Of a stretch of DNA of 50,121 bases, positions 1 through 7,593 are shown one piece after another. The stretch lies in contig CANEYR010000024.1 of assembly GCA_947444055.1 (NCBI GenBank), forward strand, positions 1-50,121, written 5' to 3'. Below the pieces are notes generated by a model, which saw only the letters and a list, made by a program, of their open reading frames with translations, made no database searches and had not been told where the DNA came from. Each line of letters begins with the position of its first letter. Position 1 is the stretch's first letter. This DNA is from Planctomycetota bacterium (GTDB lineage Bacteria; Planctomycetota; UBA1135; UBA2386). The translations under genes were made by a program, and so were the position numbers.

Positions 1-936
1 TCAACGCGAAGTAACGCACGCCGGCGAAGAGGGGCTCGATGCGGTTGAGCCACGAGGCGTACGTCGGAGTGAATGCGAGACGCACGTTGTGCTGACGCGC
101 CCATTCGAAGACCTCGCGGCGGCGATGGGGCGAGAAGTTGTCGAGGACGATGTGGAGCCGAATGTCAGCGGCGTAGCGCGCGCGCGTTTGCTTGAGGAAG
201 CTCAGGAACTCCTGCCAGCGCTTGCGGCGATAGCACCGCATCACGAGCCGGTTCGCCTGCAGGTCGAACGCCGAGATGTAGTGCCTGACTCCGTGATGAC
301 GGTTGTAGGTGGCTCGGATGCGCGACGGGTGATTTGCAGGGCACCACGCGTGCCCATGGATCGGCTTGATCTCGATCGGACCGAACTCGTCGACGCAGAT
401 CACTCGCGAGTGCGGCGGCGCCTTCGCGTAGAGGCGCTGGATCGCTTTTTTTTCGACGCGAAGTCAGGGTCGTTGCTCTCCTCCCAGGTCTTGGTGCGTT
501 GGAACGTGGCGCCGTTCTCGCGCAGAATCCGGCCGAGCATGTTGGCTGTCGTCTTTGCGACCAGGCGGCGCCTGACAAGGAAGTCGGCAAGCTTGCGCAG
601 CGACCACGTCGTGAACGGCATCCCGAAGTCCTTGGGTCTGCTGGTTGCGACCTCGAGAACCGCCGCAACCTCCTCCGCCTCGAGCTCACGCTGACGCCCT
701 GTGCGTGGCCGCGGTCGCAGCGCGGCAAACGAGCCTTCGTTGAACCGCCGGATCAACTCACGCACGTACTCTTCGTGGAGGTGGAGGCACGAAGCGATGG
801 CCTTCGCTTGCATGCGCTGGCCGGAGAACGCGACTACCTGCGCCCTCCTGAGCAGCACCGCGCTCTTCGAACTCTTCAGGATCTGCGTCAGCTCCACGCT
901 TTCGTGGTCGCTCAGCTCGCGAACGAATCGACACAT
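1..936 (-). CDS. IS630-family transposase, two frames joined by -1 frameshift, C-terminus off the window
   Basis: This is a DDE transposase that cuts and pastes the element at TA sites. Translation from ATG at 936 has a GGGAGGG ribosome site about nine bases upstream. It gives an N-terminal helix-turn-helix region (about residues 1-110) and runs to an A8 run at 453-446. The rest of the family sequence lies in the -1 frame, starting AIQRLYAKAPPHSRVICVDE, where the DE pair carries the first catalytic aspartate. It continues to LDNFSPHRREV with the second aspartate and to TPTYASWLNRIEP with the final glutamate. The two halves together give one continuous IS630 protein with no other lesion. The zero frame instead ends soon after the A run. 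The last residues lie beyond position 1. Confidence 0.88.
446..453 (-). promoter_or_regulatory. A8 slippery run for -1 ribosomal frameshifting
   Basis: On the coding strand this is eight adenines followed by G, read as AAA AAA AAG in the zero frame. A one-base backward slip joins the N-terminal transposase frame to the frame encoding the DDE catalytic domain. A-rich slippery sites of this kind are known to control transposase production in several IS families, including IS630. A plain one-base deletion or sequencing error in a homopolymer would look the same. Confidence 0.7.
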
Positions 937-1348
937 GTGTGAGGCCCTCCCAGGCCCACACACACACGTACGGCATTACCGGATAAGGTACAAGCTGACC
1001 TTCGGTACACGGCACTAGCTCGAACGTCAACCTGAACCTTCGCGTGTCACCTGGGTAACTTCTATTGCCAGTGCTGTGCGCGGTGTTTCTGGGGCATTTC
1101 CACGATCGAGCGCTTGCGTGGTGGCAAGCGGCTGGAACGTCATCAATGGCTCACCGCCCGATTGTCCGGGCAGCACGCCGAATCACCGCTGTGCGAGTTG
1201 CGCGGCGAACGCCAGCTCTCTTTCGAGCATCGTTCCGAGGCCGACAAGACGCAGCAAGTATGCCTATGGACCAGTTGCCGCGGGAGCCAGCTTCCAGCCC
1301 GTCCACCCCCTGGACGCCCAGCCCCGCCGCCGGACAATCCCCCGCCTG
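937..1348. other. Intergenic region between the IS and the DUF1028 gene
   Basis: This stretch holds the upstream end of the insertion sequence (to about 1015), including a short CA run at about 957-967, and then some 330 bases with no convincing gene. The frame of the downstream DUF1028 gene stays open back to 1076, but those codons lie before the natural signal peptide and look non-coding. No clear promoter was seen. Confidence 0.5.
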
Positions 1349-3430
1349 ATGCCCTCCCCCCGCCTCGTCCTCGCGTTCCTCCTCGGGCTCGTGCTGCTGA
1401 CAGCACCCGCCGCCGCCACCTGGTCGATCCTCATCATCAACCTCGCCACCGGGGAGATTGCGATCGGCATCGCCACCTGCCTCGTTGGCTTTGACCTCAA
1501 ACCCAACACCATCGTCGTCGTGCCCGGCTACGGCGTCGCCGCCGCCCAGTCGTTCGTCGGCCCTCAATCGCTGCGGGAACTGATTCGCACCGGGTTTCTG
1601 AACGGCACCCCGACCAGCGTGATCCTGACCCAACTCGGCATCGCCGATCCAGGACACCAGTCGCGCCAATACGGCATCGCCAGCATCACCGGCGGCGTCA
1701 TCACCTTCACCGGCACCGGTGCTGGCGCCTGGGCGGGCGGCGTCACCGGCCAGACCGGACAGTTCGTCTACGCCATCCAAGGCAACGTGCTCACTGGCCA
1801 ACCCGTGGTCACGGCGGCGGAGTCCGCGCTCATCGCAACGATCGGCACCATCGGCGACAAGTTGATGGCGGCGATGGATGCAGCGCGCGTAATGGGCGGT
1901 GATGGTCGCTGTTCGTGTTCTCCGAGCGCGCCGACCTCGTGCGGCGCCCCGCCCGCGAACTTCACCAAGTCCTCGCACATCGGCTTGATGGTTGTCAGCC
2001 GCCCGAGCGACCTCGATGCGCCGTGCAATGGTCTCTACGGCTGTGGTGCTGGCACCTATTGGCTCGACCTCAACATCGCCAACCAACCGGCGACGGCGGT
2101 CGATCCCGTGATCCAACTGCAGGCTCTCTACAACACGTGGAAGGCCAACCAAGTTGGCCGACCCGATCACTACCAGTCGACGGTGACGATGAGCAGCAAC
2201 ACGCTGCGCGCGAATGGCCTCGACACCGTGACTGGAACGGTCGTGCTGCGCAACGAGCAGGGCGTGCCGCTTGGCAACGCGCTGCCGGTGACGGTGGGGC
2301 TGCGGTTGGGTAGCACTGTCAGCGGCATCACGTTCGGGCCGGTGACGCCGCAGGGCAACGGCAGCTACACGTTCACCATGCAGGGCAACTTCGATGCGGG
2401 CCAAGCTGTGCTCGATGTCGCCGTCACCGACGCCTTTGGGCGCGTGGGCATCTGGCCGCAGCCCAGCGTGCAGGTGCAGGATGCTTTCGGGCCGTGTGGC
2501 ACGGGAGCGGTCAGCAATGGCGTTGGCGGCGTGATCGATGCGCTGCGCATCAACAATGGCGGCGGCAACGATCGCGTGGTCTCGGTCGGCTACGGCCAGC
2601 CCTTCACTCTGTCCATGAACCCGCCAGTGGGCGCGGGTGCGGGGTTGCCGATCGGCATGTTTGCGTTGTGGGCCCACGTTGGTTTGCCCACGCCAGGAAC
2701 GGAAGTGCCACTCGGTCCGGGGCGCGGGGCTCTGTGCTTCACGCCTGCACCGTTCTCGGCGGCGCCATCGGTGCTGCTCGCCGATTCGTTTGGCCTCGGT
2801 GGGGCGATCTTCGCGACGGGGGCGCCGTGGTCGGTGCCGATCCCCGGTGTCGCTGCGTTGCTCGATGTCGCGCTGCAAGGCGTGATGGTCGTCGATCCGG
2901 TGGGTTCGTTCGCCGCGACCAACGCGGTCTACCTGCGTCTCGTGCCGTTGCCAGCGCCGATCATCACCGTCGTGGCGCCCGCTGCGCCGCTGCCTGGACA
3001 GTTGGTCAGCGTGCAAGGCTCCAACTTCTTGAATGGCGTGCAGGTGACACTCGCCGGCAATGCGATCGCGTTGCAGACGCAGGTGCCGACGCTGCTGCAG
3101 TTCGTGACGCCGGTTGGCATGCCGTGCGACGCGATGCTGCGAGTGAGCAACCTCGGCGGCCTGTTCGCGCAGCGCGTCATCAACGGCACGCCGGTGATCA
3201 GCCAGATGCCCTACACGAGCGGCACGGCGGCCGGCGGCACGTTCTTCCTGTTGGTGGGGCAACACCTGGGCGGCACGACCGTGACGTTCAATGGTGCGCC
3301 GATGACCGTGACCAGCCAGACCGCGACGTCGGTCGTTGGCACGACGCCGCCGGGAGTGGTTGGGCCGGCGACGGTGTTGGTGCGCAACGTCAATGGCTGC
3401 CAGACGACGGCGACGTTCACCTACTTCTGA
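1349..3430 (+). CDS. Secreted DUF1028 protein with Ig-like and TIG domains
   Basis: The protein is 693 residues and begins with a signal peptide (hydrophobic core LVLAFLLGLVLL, cleavage after about residue 23), which is why the ATG at 1349 is preferred over the open frame upstream. Residues of about 24-245 match DUF1028, an Ntn-hydrolase-like family of unknown substrate. Supporting stretches are TWSILIINLATGEIAIGIAT, AAAQSFVGPQSL and VYAIQGNVLTGQPV. The middle contains beta-rich repeats resembling bacterial Ig-like domains (about 280-390). The C-terminal 160 residues hold two IPT/TIG domains, from about PAPIITVVAPAAPLPGQLV to the end. DUF1028 proteins are usually only about 230-330 residues, so the long extracellular extension is unusual. 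It is probably exported to the envelope or medium. Function unknown. Confidence 0.85.
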   Translation: MPSPRLVLAFLLGLVLLTAPAAATWSILIINLATGEIAIGIATCLVGFDLKPNTIVVVPGYGVAAAQSFVGPQSLRELIRTGFLNGTPTSVILTQLGIADPGHQSRQYGIASITGGVITFTGTGAGAWAGGVTGQTGQFVYAIQGNVLTGQPVVTAAESALIATIGTIGDKLMAAMDAARVMGGDGRCSCSPSAPTSCGAPPANFTKSSHIGLMVVSRPSDLDAPCNGLYGCGAGTYWLDLNIANQPATAVDPVIQLQALYNTWKANQVGRPDHYQSTVTMSSNTLRANGLDTVTGTVVLRNEQGVPLGNALPVTVGLRLGSTVSGITFGPVTPQGNGSYTFTMQGNFDAGQAVLDVAVTDAFGRVGIWPQPSVQVQDAFGPCGTGAVSNGVGGVIDALRINNGGGNDRVVSVGYGQPFTLSMNPPVGAGAGLPIGMFALWAHVGLPTPGTEVPLGPGRGALCFTPAPFSAAPSVLLADSFGLGGAIFATGAPWSVPIPGVAALLDVALQGVMVVDPVGSFAATNAVYLRLVPLPAPIITVVAPAAPLPGQLVSVQGSNFLNGVQVTLAGNAIALQTQVPTLLQFVTPVGMPCDAMLRVSNLGGLFAQRVINGTPVISQMPYTSGTAAGGTFFLLVGQHLGGTTVTFNGAPMTVTSQTATSVVGTTPPGVVGPATVLVRNVNGCQTTATFTYF

Positions 3431-3479
3431 CGGCGCGGGGCCCGGTCATGGCGCCGCGACGGCCGCCTCTCGCCATCGA

Positions 3480-3770
3480 CTAGGCGGCGGACTTCAAGTT
3501 CTCGCGAATGATCCTGGGATGGCGTGCGGCAATGCGCAGCAGTGCAATGGCTGGACCGTCGGGGTGGCGGCGCCCCTGTTCCCAGTTGCGGAGAGTGTGA
3601 ACGCTGATGCCCATGGCGCGAGCGAACTGAGTCTGGCTGAGTCCGACAAAGCGCCGGAGTGCAACAAAGTCCCGACCGGACTCGAAGCGACCTTGCATGA
3701 GACGCTTGCGGACCAGCGCGGGGATTGCTCTGGACAGCTGCCTTGGGGTGATCTCGGGGATGTCTTTCAT
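3480..3770 (-). CDS. XRE-family helix-turn-helix antitoxin
   Basis: This 96-residue protein contains a Cro/C1-type helix-turn-helix at about residues 40-80 (LRRFVGLSQTQFARAMGIS, then LRNWEQGRRHP), the layout of HigA-like antitoxins and COG2944 regulators. Its ATG overlaps the stop codon of the upstream BrnT toxin gene in an ATGA junction, so it is translated from the same message. It probably neutralises BrnT and represses the operon. BrnT toxins are classically paired with BrnA, a ribbon-helix-helix or MetJ/Arc-fold protein, so an XRE partner is a variant arrangement. Confidence 0.85.
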   Translation of the reverse strand: MKDIPEITPRQLSRAIPALVRKRLMQGRFESGRDFVALRRFVGLSQTQFARAMGISVHTLRNWEQGRRHPDGPAIALLRIAARHPRIIRENLKSAA

Positions 3771-4057
3771 GGCAGTTGTTTCAAGTAGTCGTGGTAGAGG
3801 CGCTGCTCTCGTCGTGTTGCCAAGCGAGCGCCGATAATCCGGATGATGCCCTCGTCTCGTTCGGTCCAGACGACGAGAACGAGTCCGCGCGAGATCGGCC
3901 CGATCGCCAGGAAGCGGTCTTCGATCTCGGAATGAACTTCGTCGAAGATCTCGAGGTAATCGGTTCCCGAAACGAACAGTTGGCGCGCCTCCCGGAATGA
4001 GATGCCGTGCTTCTTCTGGTTGGCAAGGTTCTTGGTTTCATTCCAGACGACCTTCAC
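3767..4057 (-). CDS. brnT: BrnT-family ribonuclease toxin
   Basis: BrnT is a RelE-like fold ribonuclease that blocks translation. The recognisable core is VVWNETKNLANQKKHGISF, then EARQLF, and near the C-terminus RLATRREQRLYHDYLK. The start is best placed at GTG 4057, giving MKVVWNETKN, which is the usual N-terminus and gives 96 residues. An ATG at 4069 would add four residues but sits inside the predicted -10 element and has no Shine-Dalgarno sequence. The message would then be nearly leaderless. The stop overlaps the start of the downstream antitoxin gene. The upstream neighbour is the DNA methyltransferase gene, whose 3' end carries the promoter. Confidence 0.85.
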   Translation of the reverse strand: MKVVWNETKNLANQKKHGISFREARQLFVSGTDYLEIFDEVHSEIEDRFLAIGPISRGLVLVVWTERDEGIIRIIGARLATRREQRLYHDYLKQLP

Positions 4058-4064
4058 AAAGAGC

Positions 4065-4092
4065 AGCATAAGCCATTGGCTGAGGGCGTCAA
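4065..4092 (-). promoter_or_regulatory. Predicted sigma-70 promoter of the BrnT operon
   Basis: The minus strand carries TTGACG (4092-4087), a 16-base spacer and TATGCT (4070-4065). The -35 box overlaps the stop codon of the methyltransferase gene. The expected transcription start, about seven bases after the -10 box, falls at or one base before the GTG at 4057, predicting a leaderless transcript. Such an antitoxin-bound region would let the helix-turn-helix protein repress its own operon. Confidence 0.5.
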
Positions 4093-5996
4093 CGGCACGA
4101 AGCGATGGCCGCAAGCCAGCGGTTGGGTCGGCGCTGCGGTGCTTCTAGTTCGCGGTCGACGCGCCAGAAGCCTCGTAATGGCGACGGGGCGTGGCCGCGG
4201 CGGCGCAGTTGCGCGACCGTGCGATCACAGTTGCGCGTCAGCCACGCGACATCGTCGGCGGTGAGCTGGAACGCGCGGCCGACCAGCACGTCGATGCGCG
4301 TGGTCAGCTGCCGCCGATGGTCGGCGGGCAAGGCTGGCGAACGCGTGGCGCCCCAACCTTCCTCTGCTGCTTGGTGCCACAGGCCTGCGTGCGTTGGCAG
4401 GATCGCGCTCAGTTGCATGGCGAGTTGCGCCAACTCGGTGGTGGTCGCTTCGTCTAGCGGCGGGATGACGCAGTCGGCAAGTACGAAGGAATTCAGGTTG
4501 GTGCCACCGAGGCGAAGGCGCAACGCCCAGTCGAAGGCCAACGACGACAGCGCCGCGGCGGTGGCGGCGAGCAGGCGGAGCGGCTTGTCGGTGTGCAGCC
4601 GTGGCGTCAGCACGCCGAGCGAATTGCCGCATGGAACGTCAGGCAGCAAGCACACGATCATCGTGCGTTCATTGGTGGCGTTGCCGAGGGCGCGATGCAC
4701 GATGCGGGCGCTACTGCGCTGCAGCCTCGTGGCTCGCCACGCCTGTGCAGGAACGAGGTAGACGGGGCGCAGCTGCTCGATGTTTGGCGGTGTGGTCCAG
4801 GTGGTGCCATGTCCCGTGCCGCCAGCGTGGGCGCCGGTGTTGGGGTGCAGGTCATAGAGCATCGCGCCTTGGTAGAGCGGCAACAGGTCGGCTTCGCCTG
4901 CGCAGCGCCAGACGCCGTCGACGCTGGCGCGAAAGCCGTTCTGCTCCGCTGTCTCGCGCGGAACGAAGTGCGCGCGGTCCGAGGTCATGTTGAAGTCACC
5001 TTGCCGCCACGTGAACGCACCGTGCGAACCGAGCAGCGGCAGGCCGTTCTTGTGCAGATGCCGCAGCAGATCGAGGTCTCGTTGCTCATCGACTTCGACA
5101 AAGGCGCCCGAACTCGGGCTCAAGGCGCGCAACTCGTCGCGGCCGTAGCGAACGTGCGGCGGCGTCTCGCTCGCCCAATCGCCCAGCTCCGTGCGACGGA
5201 ACGCCACCTGCACGCTGGTGGTGCTGCGGCCCTTGGTCGCGATGACGACGCCGAATTGGTAGCGGTGATCGATCGCGAAGACCTTCTTGCGGTTCTCGAA
5301 GGCAAACAGCCATTGCCACTCGCACTGATCCAGCAGCAAGCGACGCAGCGGTTCGGCGTCGCGGTCGAACCACAAGCTCGCTGGCACGATCAAGCCGAGG
5401 CGGCCACCGGGACGGAGCAGTTGGAACGCGCGTTCGACGAACAGTCGGTAGGTGAAGAGCTTGCCGCGACCTTGATGGTGGAAGTGGGGCCGCAGCGCGG
5501 CGACGCGGGCTTTGGCGTCGTCGGCGGCCTGCAACGTCTCCCACGGTGGATTGGTGAGCACGGCGTCGAAGGTGCCCGGTTCGAGTTCGAGCAAACCATC
5601 GCCGGCCCGCACGTGGGTGGCGACGGTCGCTGCTTCGACGCCTGCATCGGCGCAGGCTTCGCACAACGCCAGACACGCCAGCTTGGCCGCTTCCGCATCG
5701 ACATCGAGTCCATGCAGTTGATGCACCGCCGCGTTCGGCGCCACGCCAGCCTTGGCCAGCACGTGCAAGGCCGCGCGCAAGAAGGCACCGCCGCCGACCG
5801 CCGGATCGACGATGCGCAGCGTGCTGGGATCGCGCTCGCGCAACAGCGGCGCCAAAGTGCGCATGGCCGTCGGCAGCGCGAGCTCCATCGGCGTAAACCA
5901 GGCGCCATGCTGCTTGCGAACGGCGGCCTGCAGCGTTGCGGGGTGGCGTTCCGCACGCTCCGCATGGGTCTCGGCGGCGGGCTCGGGTTCGTGCAT
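4089..5996 (-). CDS. N6-adenine DNA methyltransferase, Eco57I/TaqI-like
   Basis: This 635-residue protein methylates adenine in DNA using S-adenosylmethionine. Visible motifs in order are a motif X region KQHGAWFTPMELA (about 28-40), motif I VDPAVGGGAFLRAAL with the AdoMet-binding glycines (about 66-80), an acidic LDVDAEAAKLACLAL, and catalytic motif IV TNPPWETL. The C-terminal half resembles the target-recognition region of TaqI/Eco57I enzymes. The PD-(D/E)XK nuclease domain of type IIG enzymes is not present, and no restriction gene lies beside it. It starts 20 bases after the threonine ammonia-lyase stop, so the two may share a transcript. It may be an orphan methyltransferase acting in regulation or defence. 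Confidence 0.85.
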   Translation of the reverse strand: MHEPEPAAETHAERAERHPATLQAAVRKQHGAWFTPMELALPTAMRTLAPLLRERDPSTLRIVDPAVGGGAFLRAALHVLAKAGVAPNAAVHQLHGLDVDAEAAKLACLALCEACADAGVEAATVATHVRAGDGLLELEPGTFDAVLTNPPWETLQAADDAKARVAALRPHFHHQGRGKLFTYRLFVERAFQLLRPGGRLGLIVPASLWFDRDAEPLRRLLLDQCEWQWLFAFENRKKVFAIDHRYQFGVVIATKGRSTTSVQVAFRRTELGDWASETPPHVRYGRDELRALSPSSGAFVEVDEQRDLDLLRHLHKNGLPLLGSHGAFTWRQGDFNMTSDRAHFVPRETAEQNGFRASVDGVWRCAGEADLLPLYQGAMLYDLHPNTGAHAGGTGHGTTWTTPPNIEQLRPVYLVPAQAWRATRLQRSSARIVHRALGNATNERTMIVCLLPDVPCGNSLGVLTPRLHTDKPLRLLAATAAALSSLAFDWALRLRLGGTNLNSFVLADCVIPPLDEATTTELAQLAMQLSAILPTHAGLWHQAAEEGWGATRSPALPADHRRQLTTRIDVLVGRAFQLTADDVAWLTRNCDRTVAQLRRRGHAPSPLRGFWRVDRELEAPQRRPNRWLAAIASCR

Positions 5997-6016
5997 ACGA
6001 AGTGCGGGCGTGAGCC

Positions 6017-7225
6017 CTACAGCGACTGCGCCGGGAACCCAGCACCCTGCAGCGACGCCAGGATCTGCTCGACGTGCACTCTGCCGCGCGTCTCCATGAC
6101 GACGTCGAGTTCGGCTTGGCGCGGCGCCATGCCGGTGAACAAGCGTTGGTGCTCGATGTCGATGATGTCCGCGCCAGCGGCGCCGATCATTTGGGTCACG
6201 CGCGCGAGCACGCCAGGAACGTCGTTGATGGCGATGCGCAGCTTGGCGATCTTGCCGTCGCGTTTGAGCCCGCGCAGCAACACCGTCGACAGCATGCGGC
6301 GATCGATGTTGCCGCCGCAGATGACGACGCCGACGTCGCGGTCGCGAAAGACCGCCGGGTGACGTTGCACGGCCGCGAGGCCGGCGGCGCCCGCACCTTC
6401 GGCGACGACCTTCTGTTGCGCGGCGAGCACCTGCACGGCGGTTTCGATGTCGACTTCGTCGACCAGGAGAATGTCTTCGAGCAACTGTTCCAGGATCTCT
6501 GCTGGGATGACACCAGGTGTCTTCACCGCGATGCCTTCGGCCAGCGTATGGGTGTTCAGCGGCGGCATCGGCAAGCCCTTGATGAGCGCGTGCATCGACG
6601 GGCACATCGACGTCTGCACGCCATAGACACGCAGCTTGGGGTTCTTGTGTTTGGCCCACAGCGCCATGCCTGCGCAGAGCCCGCCGCCGCCGATCGGCAC
6701 CACCAGCGTGTCGATCTGCGGATGGTCTTCCAGCATCTCGATCGCGGCCGTGCCTTGGCCGGCGACGATCAGCGGATCGTCATAGGGATGCACGAACGCG
6801 AACTGCTTCTGCGCGGCCAGTTCTTTCGCGTGCACCGTCGACTCGGCGACCGACTCACCACGCAGCACCACTTCGGCACCAAGGCTTTCGGTGCGCTCGA
6901 CCTTGGAGAACGGCGTCGTCAGCGGCATCACGATGACGGCCTTCATGCCGAGCCGTCGCGCGTGGTAGGCCACACCCTGGGCGTGGTTGCCGGCGGATGC
7001 CGCGACGACCCCGGCGGGAGGCTCGGGTGACTGCGCGAGGCGTTGCAGCTTTAGGCAACTGCCGCGGTCCTTGAACGAACCCGTGAACTGCAGGTTCTCC
7101 AGCTTGAGGTAGAGCCGCGCGCCGACCATCTCGGAGAGTCGCGGGGCTGCGACCGTCGGTGTGCGCAGGATGTAGTTCTTGATGGCGCCGTGCGCAGTCT
7201 CGACGTCGTGGGCAGTGACCTGCAT
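6017..7225 (-). CDS. ilvA: Threonine ammonia-lyase with C-terminal ACT domain
   Basis: This PLP-dependent enzyme converts threonine to 2-oxobutanoate and ammonia, the entry step to isoleucine, or degrades threonine. The PLP lysine is in TGSFKDRGS (about residue 55), preceded by LKLENLQFTG, and the phosphate-binding loop is PIGGGGLCAGMA. The last 75 residues (AINDVPGVLARVTQMIGAAG onward) form a single ACT-like domain, as in the shorter TdcB/IlvA type of about 400 residues. The ATG at 7225 gives 402 residues and the usual MQVTAHDVETA start. It is divergent from the DUF1294 gene. A serine/threonine dehydratase of related specificity cannot be excluded. Confidence 0.92.
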   Translation of the reverse strand: MQVTAHDVETAHGAIKNYILRTPTVAAPRLSEMVGARLYLKLENLQFTGSFKDRGSCLKLQRLAQSPEPPAGVVAASAGNHAQGVAYHARRLGMKAVIVMPLTTPFSKVERTESLGAEVVLRGESVAESTVHAKELAAQKQFAFVHPYDDPLIVAGQGTAAIEMLEDHPQIDTLVVPIGGGGLCAGMALWAKHKNPKLRVYGVQTSMCPSMHALIKGLPMPPLNTHTLAEGIAVKTPGVIPAEILEQLLEDILLVDEVDIETAVQVLAAQQKVVAEGAGAAGLAAVQRHPAVFRDRDVGVVICGGNIDRRMLSTVLLRGLKRDGKIAKLRIAINDVPGVLARVTQMIGAAGADIIDIEHQRLFTGMAPRQAELDVVMETRGRVHVEQILASLQGAGFPAQSL

Positions 7226-7293
7226 GGGGCGTGGCAGCGTAGCGATCGACCTGCCGCGTTGCCGCAAGCCTATGCGGGCCGCATCATGCCGCG

Positions 7294-7560
7294 ATGTTGC
7301 AGGTGTGCTGGGCGCTGGTGCTGGTGATCAATCTGGCGGCCGTCGTGGTCTACGGCTTCGACAAGTGGAAGAGCCGGGGTCAGGGGCGGCGCGTCGCGGA
7401 ACGAACGCTGTTGTGGTTGGTGTTCGCGACGGGCTGGATCGGCGCCTGGGTGGCGATGTCGATGTTCCGCCACAAGACGGTGAAGCAACCCTTTCGGCGC
7501 TGGGCGATGCTGTGGACGGTGCTCAATCCGTTCTGGCTGCTGCTGTGGCAGACGCTGTAG
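7294..7560 (+). CDS. DUF1294 small membrane protein
   Basis: This 88-residue protein has three hydrophobic segments (about 3-20, 38-57 and 68-86). The signature NLAAVVVYGFDKWKSRGQGR is followed by RVAERTLLWLV and FRHKTVKQPF, which is diagnostic of DUF1294. Family members are inner-membrane proteins of unknown role. It stands alone, divergent from the threonine ammonia-lyase gene and convergent with the PpiC gene 33 bases downstream. Confidence 0.88.
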   Translation: MLQVCWALVLVINLAAVVVYGFDKWKSRGQGRRVAERTLLWLVFATGWIGAWVAMSMFRHKTVKQPFRRWAMLWTVLNPFWLLLWQTL

Positions 7561-7593
7561 AGGCGAGTGGTGCAGGAGCAGCCCCCGCGCACT

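Larger units (their letters stand above)
1..1015 (-). mobile_element. IS630-family insertion sequence, cut by the window edge
   Basis: The element consists of the frameshifted transposase and about 80 bases of upstream sequence. The outer end at about 1015 is a guess: a TA dinucleotide at 1016-1017 would match the TA target preference of IS630/Tc1-mariner elements, and the bases just inside it contain two spaced copies of GGTACA, as a terminal repeat might. The other end lies outside the window, so the terminal inverted repeat cannot be confirmed. The identity rests on the transposase; the boundary is inference. Confidence 0.6.

Noticed and set aside
1151..3265. Long open frame on the minus strand opposite the DUF1028 gene
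   Set aside because: High-GC codon use opens the antisense frame. The protein is arginine-rich with no domains, and the plus-strand gene has a signal peptide and known families.
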